64,000 bases of DNA from positions 186,001-250,000 of the forward strand of contig NZ_JAAMPJ010000005.1 of assembly GCF_011067745.1 (NCBI RefSeq), in the 5' to 3' direction. The translations under genes were made by a program, and so were the position numbers. Shown piece by piece: positions 61,195 to 64,000 of this stretch. The DNA is from Lentzea alba. GTDB taxonomy: Bacteria; Actinomycetota; Actinomycetes; Mycobacteriales; Pseudonocardiaceae. The notes below the pieces were generated by a model. It was not told the origin of the DNA, ran no database searches, and saw only the letters and a program-made list of their open reading frames with translations. Position 1 is the first letter of the stretch. The number at the start of each line of letters is the position of its first letter.

Positions 61195-62691
61195 ATGGCC
61201 CCCCAGTACGACGCGGTGGTCGTCGGCGCCGGGTTCGGCGGTATGGGCGCGGCGATCGAGCTCAAGCGGCTCGGCCACCACGACCTGCTGATCCTGGAAC
61301 GGGAGGACGACCTCGGCGGCACGTGGCACGTGAACCGCTATCCCGGCCTCGCCGTGGACATCCCGTCCTCGACCTACTCCTACTCGTTCGAACCGAATCC
61401 GCACTGGTCACGGCTGTTCGCGCCGGGCGAGGAGCTCAAGCGGTACGCCGAGCACGTGGCGGACAAGTACGACCTGCGTTCGTCGATGCGCTTCGGCGTG
61501 ACGGTGACCGGCGCGAGCTGGCGGGACGATCACTGGGAGGTCGTCGCGGGCGGCGAGACGATCACCGCGCGATACCTGGTGACCGCCACGGGATTCCTGT
61601 CCATGCCGAAGAAGCCCGACATCGCGGGCATCGACGCGTTCGCGGGCAAGGTGATCCACACCGCCGCGTGGGAGCCGACGGACCTCACCGGCAAAAGGGT
61701 GGCGATCATCGGCACCGGCGCCACGGCCGTGCAGCTGATCCCCGAACTCGCGAAGTCCGCGGCCGCGTTGACGGTGTTCCAGCGGACGCCGATCTGGGTG
61801 AGCCCCAAGCCCGACTACCGGATCCCGCGGGCCGCCCGGACGGTGTTCGCACGGCTGCCGTTCGTCCAGCGGGCCGCGCGGTGGCTGGGCAGCTCGGTCC
61901 TCGAGCTGATGATGATCTCGGGAGTCGTGCACTACAGGCAGTTGCGCGTCGCGAACCGGCTGGCGGAGTGGTGGTGCCGCAAGCACTTGCACCGCCAGGT
62001 CCGCGATCCCGAACTGCGCCGCCAGCTCACGCCGGACTACTCGTTCGGTTGCAAGCGGCCAACGTTCTCCAACGACTACTTCCGCACGTTCACCAAACCG
62101 CACGTGCGCCTCGAAACGTCCACCGTCGAACGCGTCGACGCCACCGGTCTCGTGACCGCGAACCGCCGCGTGGACGTCGATGTTCTGGTCCTGGCAACGG
62201 GATTCAACCTCTGGGACACCAACTTCCCCGCGTTCCAGGTGATCGGCCGCGACGGCAGGGACCTCGGCGTGTGGTGGCGGCAGAACCGGTTCCAGGCCTA
62301 CGAAGGCGTGACGGTGCCGGGCTTTCCGAACTACCTGTCGCTCAACAGTCCCTACTCCTACAGCGGACTGTCGTACTTCACGACGATCGAGTGCCAGATG
62401 AAGCACATCCGGCGGCTGTTCACCGCGATGCACTCACGCGACGCCTCGCTGTTCGAGGTCACCCAGCAGGCCAACGACGAGTTCCTCGACCGCATGCGCA
62501 CGAAGGTCACGCGGAACTCGGTGTTCTCGCTCGGCCACTGCGCCACCGCGCACAGCTACTACTTCAACCAGCACGGTGAAGCCACCCTGCTCCGGCCGAC
62601 CTCGACGATCAGCGCCCACCGGGCAGCGGACCGCTTCCCGGTGGAGCACTACACGTACGCGCCGGTCAACGAGCGTCAAGAGTCCGCTTGA
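61195..62691 (+). CDS. Flavin-containing Baeyer-Villiger-type monooxygenase
   Basis: The 498-residue protein has FAD motif VVVGAGFGGMGAA (about 8-20), GGTWHVNRYPGLAVDIPS, the Baeyer-Villiger fingerprint FAGKVIHTAAW (F149 to W159, F-x-G-x3-H-x3-W), NADPH motif IIGTGATAVQ (171-180), and LVLATGF near residue 340. It inserts oxygen into ketones using NADPH and O2. The likely native substrate is a steroid, terpenoid or cyclic ketone, unknown here. GAGGAGG precedes ATG 61195. It is divergent from a TetR gene that probably represses it. It overlaps the convergent SRPBCC gene by 26 nt. Confidence 0.92.
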   Translation: MAPQYDAVVVGAGFGGMGAAIELKRLGHHDLLILEREDDLGGTWHVNRYPGLAVDIPSSTYSYSFEPNPHWSRLFAPGEELKRYAEHVADKYDLRSSMRFGVTVTGASWRDDHWEVVAGGETITARYLVTATGFLSMPKKPDIAGIDAFAGKVIHTAAWEPTDLTGKRVAIIGTGATAVQLIPELAKSAAALTVFQRTPIWVSPKPDYRIPRAARTVFARLPFVQRAARWLGSSVLELMMISGVVHYRQLRVANRLAEWWCRKHLHRQVRDPELRRQLTPDYSFGCKRPTFSNDYFRTFTKPHVRLETSTVERVDATGLVTANRRVDVDVLVLATGFNLWDTNFPAFQVIGRDGRDLGVWWRQNRFQAYEGVTVPGFPNYLSLNSPYSYSGLSYFTTIECQMKHIRRLFTAMHSRDASLFEVTQQANDEFLDRMRTKVTRNSVFSLGHCATAHSYYFNQHGEATLLRPTSTISAHRAADRFPVEHYTYAPVNERQESA

Positions 62692-63067
62692 TGACGTCCA
62701 GGCCGCGCGTCATCGACTCGGCGATGGGCGCGGCCAGCCGGTCGGGCAGCACGTCCCGGGTCCACACCAGCCGGCAGCGCCGTTCGCCGTCGGGGAACGC
62801 CTGCATGGACGCGTTGTCGTGCTCCGGTTCCACGGAGCCGCCAACGATCGAGTAGGCGATTCGGCGTGCGTCGTCGTCGACACCGATCCGCCGTTCCCTG
62901 ACCACCGTGCCGTCGGCGAACGTGACGGTCCGATAGTCGCCTTCTGCCTGTGTGTCCACCACGAACCCCGGTGCCATCCGCGACGGGCCGGTGGCGAACT
63001 CGCCGATCACCTTCCACACGTCGTCGGCGCTGGACTCGATCACGACTTCAATGCTGATGGACGCCAT
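62666..63067 (-). CDS. SRPBCC (START/Bet v1-like) ligand-binding protein
   Basis: The 133-residue protein matches the polyketide-cyclase-2/SRPBCC pattern: IEVVIESSADDVWKVIGEFATGPSRMAPG, VTFADGTVVRERRIGVDDDARRIAYSI and a C-terminal helix AAPIAESMTRGLDVIKRTLDA. The fold forms a hydrophobic pocket for a small ligand; its role is unknown. ATG 63067 overlaps the stop of the VOC gene (TGATG), so the two are coupled. It overlaps the monooxygenase gene tail to tail. Confidence 0.85.
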   Translation of the reverse strand: MASISIEVVIESSADDVWKVIGEFATGPSRMAPGFVVDTQAEGDYRTVTFADGTVVRERRIGVDDDARRIAYSIVGGSVEPEHDNASMQAFPDGERRCRLVWTRDVLPDRLAAPIAESMTRGLDVIKRTLDAR

Positions 63068-63420
63068 CACGCCACCAGACACAGCAGGTGGCCCTGCGGG
63101 TCGGCCAGGACGGTCCACTGCCCGTCGCCGGGCTGGAACTCCGGTTTGGTGGCACCGAGTTCGAGCAGCTGCTTGACCGCGAGGTCGACGTCGGCGACCT
63201 GGAAGTCCAGGTGCGCCTGCTTGTCCGAGCCGGGCCACGCGGGTGGCTGGTAACCGGGCACGCGGACGAGGGCGAGCTGCACGCCGTCCTCGCCCAGGTA
63301 GACGGAGTCGTCGTCGCTCGAGGTGACCTTCCACCCGGTGACCGCGCGGTAGAACTCGGCCAGCGGACCGGGGTCGGCGCAGTCGAGGACGATCGTGGTG
63401 AGCTGAGCCAGGGCCGGCAT
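63067..63420 (-). CDS. VOC-superfamily protein
   Basis: The 117-residue protein has the two-module glyoxalase/bleomycin-resistance fold: LAQLTTIVLDCADPGPLAEFYRAVTGWK, AHLDFQVADVDLAVKQLLELGA and TVLADPQGHLLCLV. It belongs to the actinobacterial group often placed next to AraC- or SRPBCC-type genes; the ligand is unknown. ATG 63420 was chosen because it gives the standard N-terminus. It is coupled to the SRPBCC gene and divergent from the partial regulator at 63532. Confidence 0.87.
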   Translation of the reverse strand: MPALAQLTTIVLDCADPGPLAEFYRAVTGWKVTSSDDDSVYLGEDGVQLALVRVPGYQPPAWPGSDKQAHLDFQVADVDLAVKQLLELGATKPEFQPGDGQWTVLADPQGHLLCLVA

Positions 63421-63531
63421 GGTGTTTCGCTCCTTCTGGGTTGACGCGCACCAGCCTGCATCGACGTCGCCCGCCGGGTCTTGAACATCCTTGCGCCGAA
63501 AATTGTCAGACCCCGCCCCTAGCCTGAAGGG

Positions 63532-64000
63532 GTGCTCTCCTTCAACGCTCTCGCGGCACGTCCGGAGTTCACCGTGGCCGCGGTGGACTGCCGCGACGAC
63601 CACCGCGGTTGGTCGGCCGAGCAGCCGCGCGCGGACGTGCGGCTCGTGCTCGTGCGCAGCGGTGGGTTCCGCCGCCGGGTCCGCGGCATGTGCACCGATC
63701 TCGACCGGACGGTCGGTTATCTCGGGCTGCCCGGCGAGGAGGAGCACTTCAGCCATCCCGCCGGCGGCGACGTGTGCACGTCGATCAGCATGAGACCCGA
63801 CCTGTGGCGTTCTCTGGCAGGCGATGCGGCGCGGTTGGCGGGTTCGACGCTGTACGTGGACGGGAAGCTCGACCTGGCCCATCGACGGCTGCTGGCGGCC
63901 GACGCCGACAGCGCCGCCGAGGGGTTGGTCGGCCTGGTGGCGCAGGCCGTCCAGCAGGTGGTCACCACGACGGTCCCCGGCGGCCCCGGCGACTCGGCAC
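63532..64000 (+). CDS. Probable AraC-family regulator, 3' truncated by the window edge
   Basis: The frame is open from GTG 63532 to the last base (156 codons). The visible part (MLSFNALAARPEFTVAAVDCRDDHRGWSAEQ, GGFRRRVRGMCTDLDRTVGYLGLPGEEEHFSHPAGGDVCTSI) resembles the N-terminal cupin-like sensor of AraC-type regulators, with a cysteine in GGDVCTSI. The DNA-binding domain would lie beyond the edge, so this call rests on the N-terminal pattern. It is divergent from the VOC gene across about 110 nt. Confidence 0.6.
   Translation, partial: MLSFNALAARPEFTVAAVDCRDDHRGWSAEQPRADVRLVLVRSGGFRRRVRGMCTDLDRTVGYLGLPGEEEHFSHPAGGDVCTSISMRPDLWRSLAGDAARLAGSTLYVDGKLDLAHRRLLAADADSAAEGLVGLVAQAVQQVVTTTVPGGPGDSA

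Overview
The window is high-GC actinobacterial chromosome with GTG, TTG and probably CTG starts, very dense packing and many 1-20 nt gene overlaps. PPE/EspG-type ESX proteins, DUF3558 lipoproteins, AfsR-like regulators, a rifampicin monooxygenase and GH16/GH97 secreted hydrolases together point to the Pseudonocardiales (a Lentzea, Saccharothrix or Amycolatopsis-like genus). That placement is an inference from gene content; no rRNA is present. No gene-free stretch exceeds 300 bases.

Left part (0-13 kb): a partial membrane protein, a DUF6412-YidC pair, a PucR regulator divergent from the proline catabolic pair pruA and proline dehydrogenase (separated by a perfect 24-bp hairpin), a STAND-like TPR ATPase, and a family A DNA polymerase. 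Next comes a tandem duplication of a unit made of a secreted GH16 glucanase and tRNA-Val(GAC). Both GH16 copies carry the same 14-bp palindromic operator.

13-30 kb: an AraC regulator, an alpha/alpha-toroid protein, and an ESX accessory cluster (small alpha-helical protein, DUF3558 lipoprotein, PPE protein, EspG) without the secretion core. A leftward gene set follows (TPR membrane protein, small secreted protein, fused SecDF, VOC protein, FMN oxidase). Then a rifampicin monooxygenase gene lies divergent from an MFS exporter across a rifamycin-associated-element-like repeat. GH97, Nudix, an azoreductase/MarR pair with a perfect operator, and a ferredoxin-reductase-like flavoprotein complete the section.

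30-47 kb: an acyl-CoA synthetase behind a TetR-type operator, a LuxR-TPR regulator, an XRE-TPR regulator divergent from a 51-residue secreted peptide (a candidate peptide signalling pair), a PH-domain membrane pair translationally coupled to an AfsR-like regulator, GlxA-type AraC, MFS, HerA-like ATPase, oligoribonuclease, tRNA-His, ABC-F, an L,D-transpeptidase lipoprotein and tRNA-Lys.

47.7-56.5 kb is an arsenic island. It holds an ArsR-phosphatase/arsenate reductase fusion, a frameshifted helical-bundle gene, an aquaporin, ArsC, ArsM, a classic ArsR, an operon of two flavoproteins and an MFS exporter, an ArsR-acetyltransferase (ArsN-like) fusion, and a third flavoprotein. No ArsB or Acr3 pump is visible. 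The right end has a DinB-like protein, a GntR-ABC exporter operon, an M20 amidohydrolase, a TetR/Baeyer-Villiger monooxygenase pair with tandem operator repeats, SRPBCC and VOC proteins, and a partial regulator cut by the window edge.
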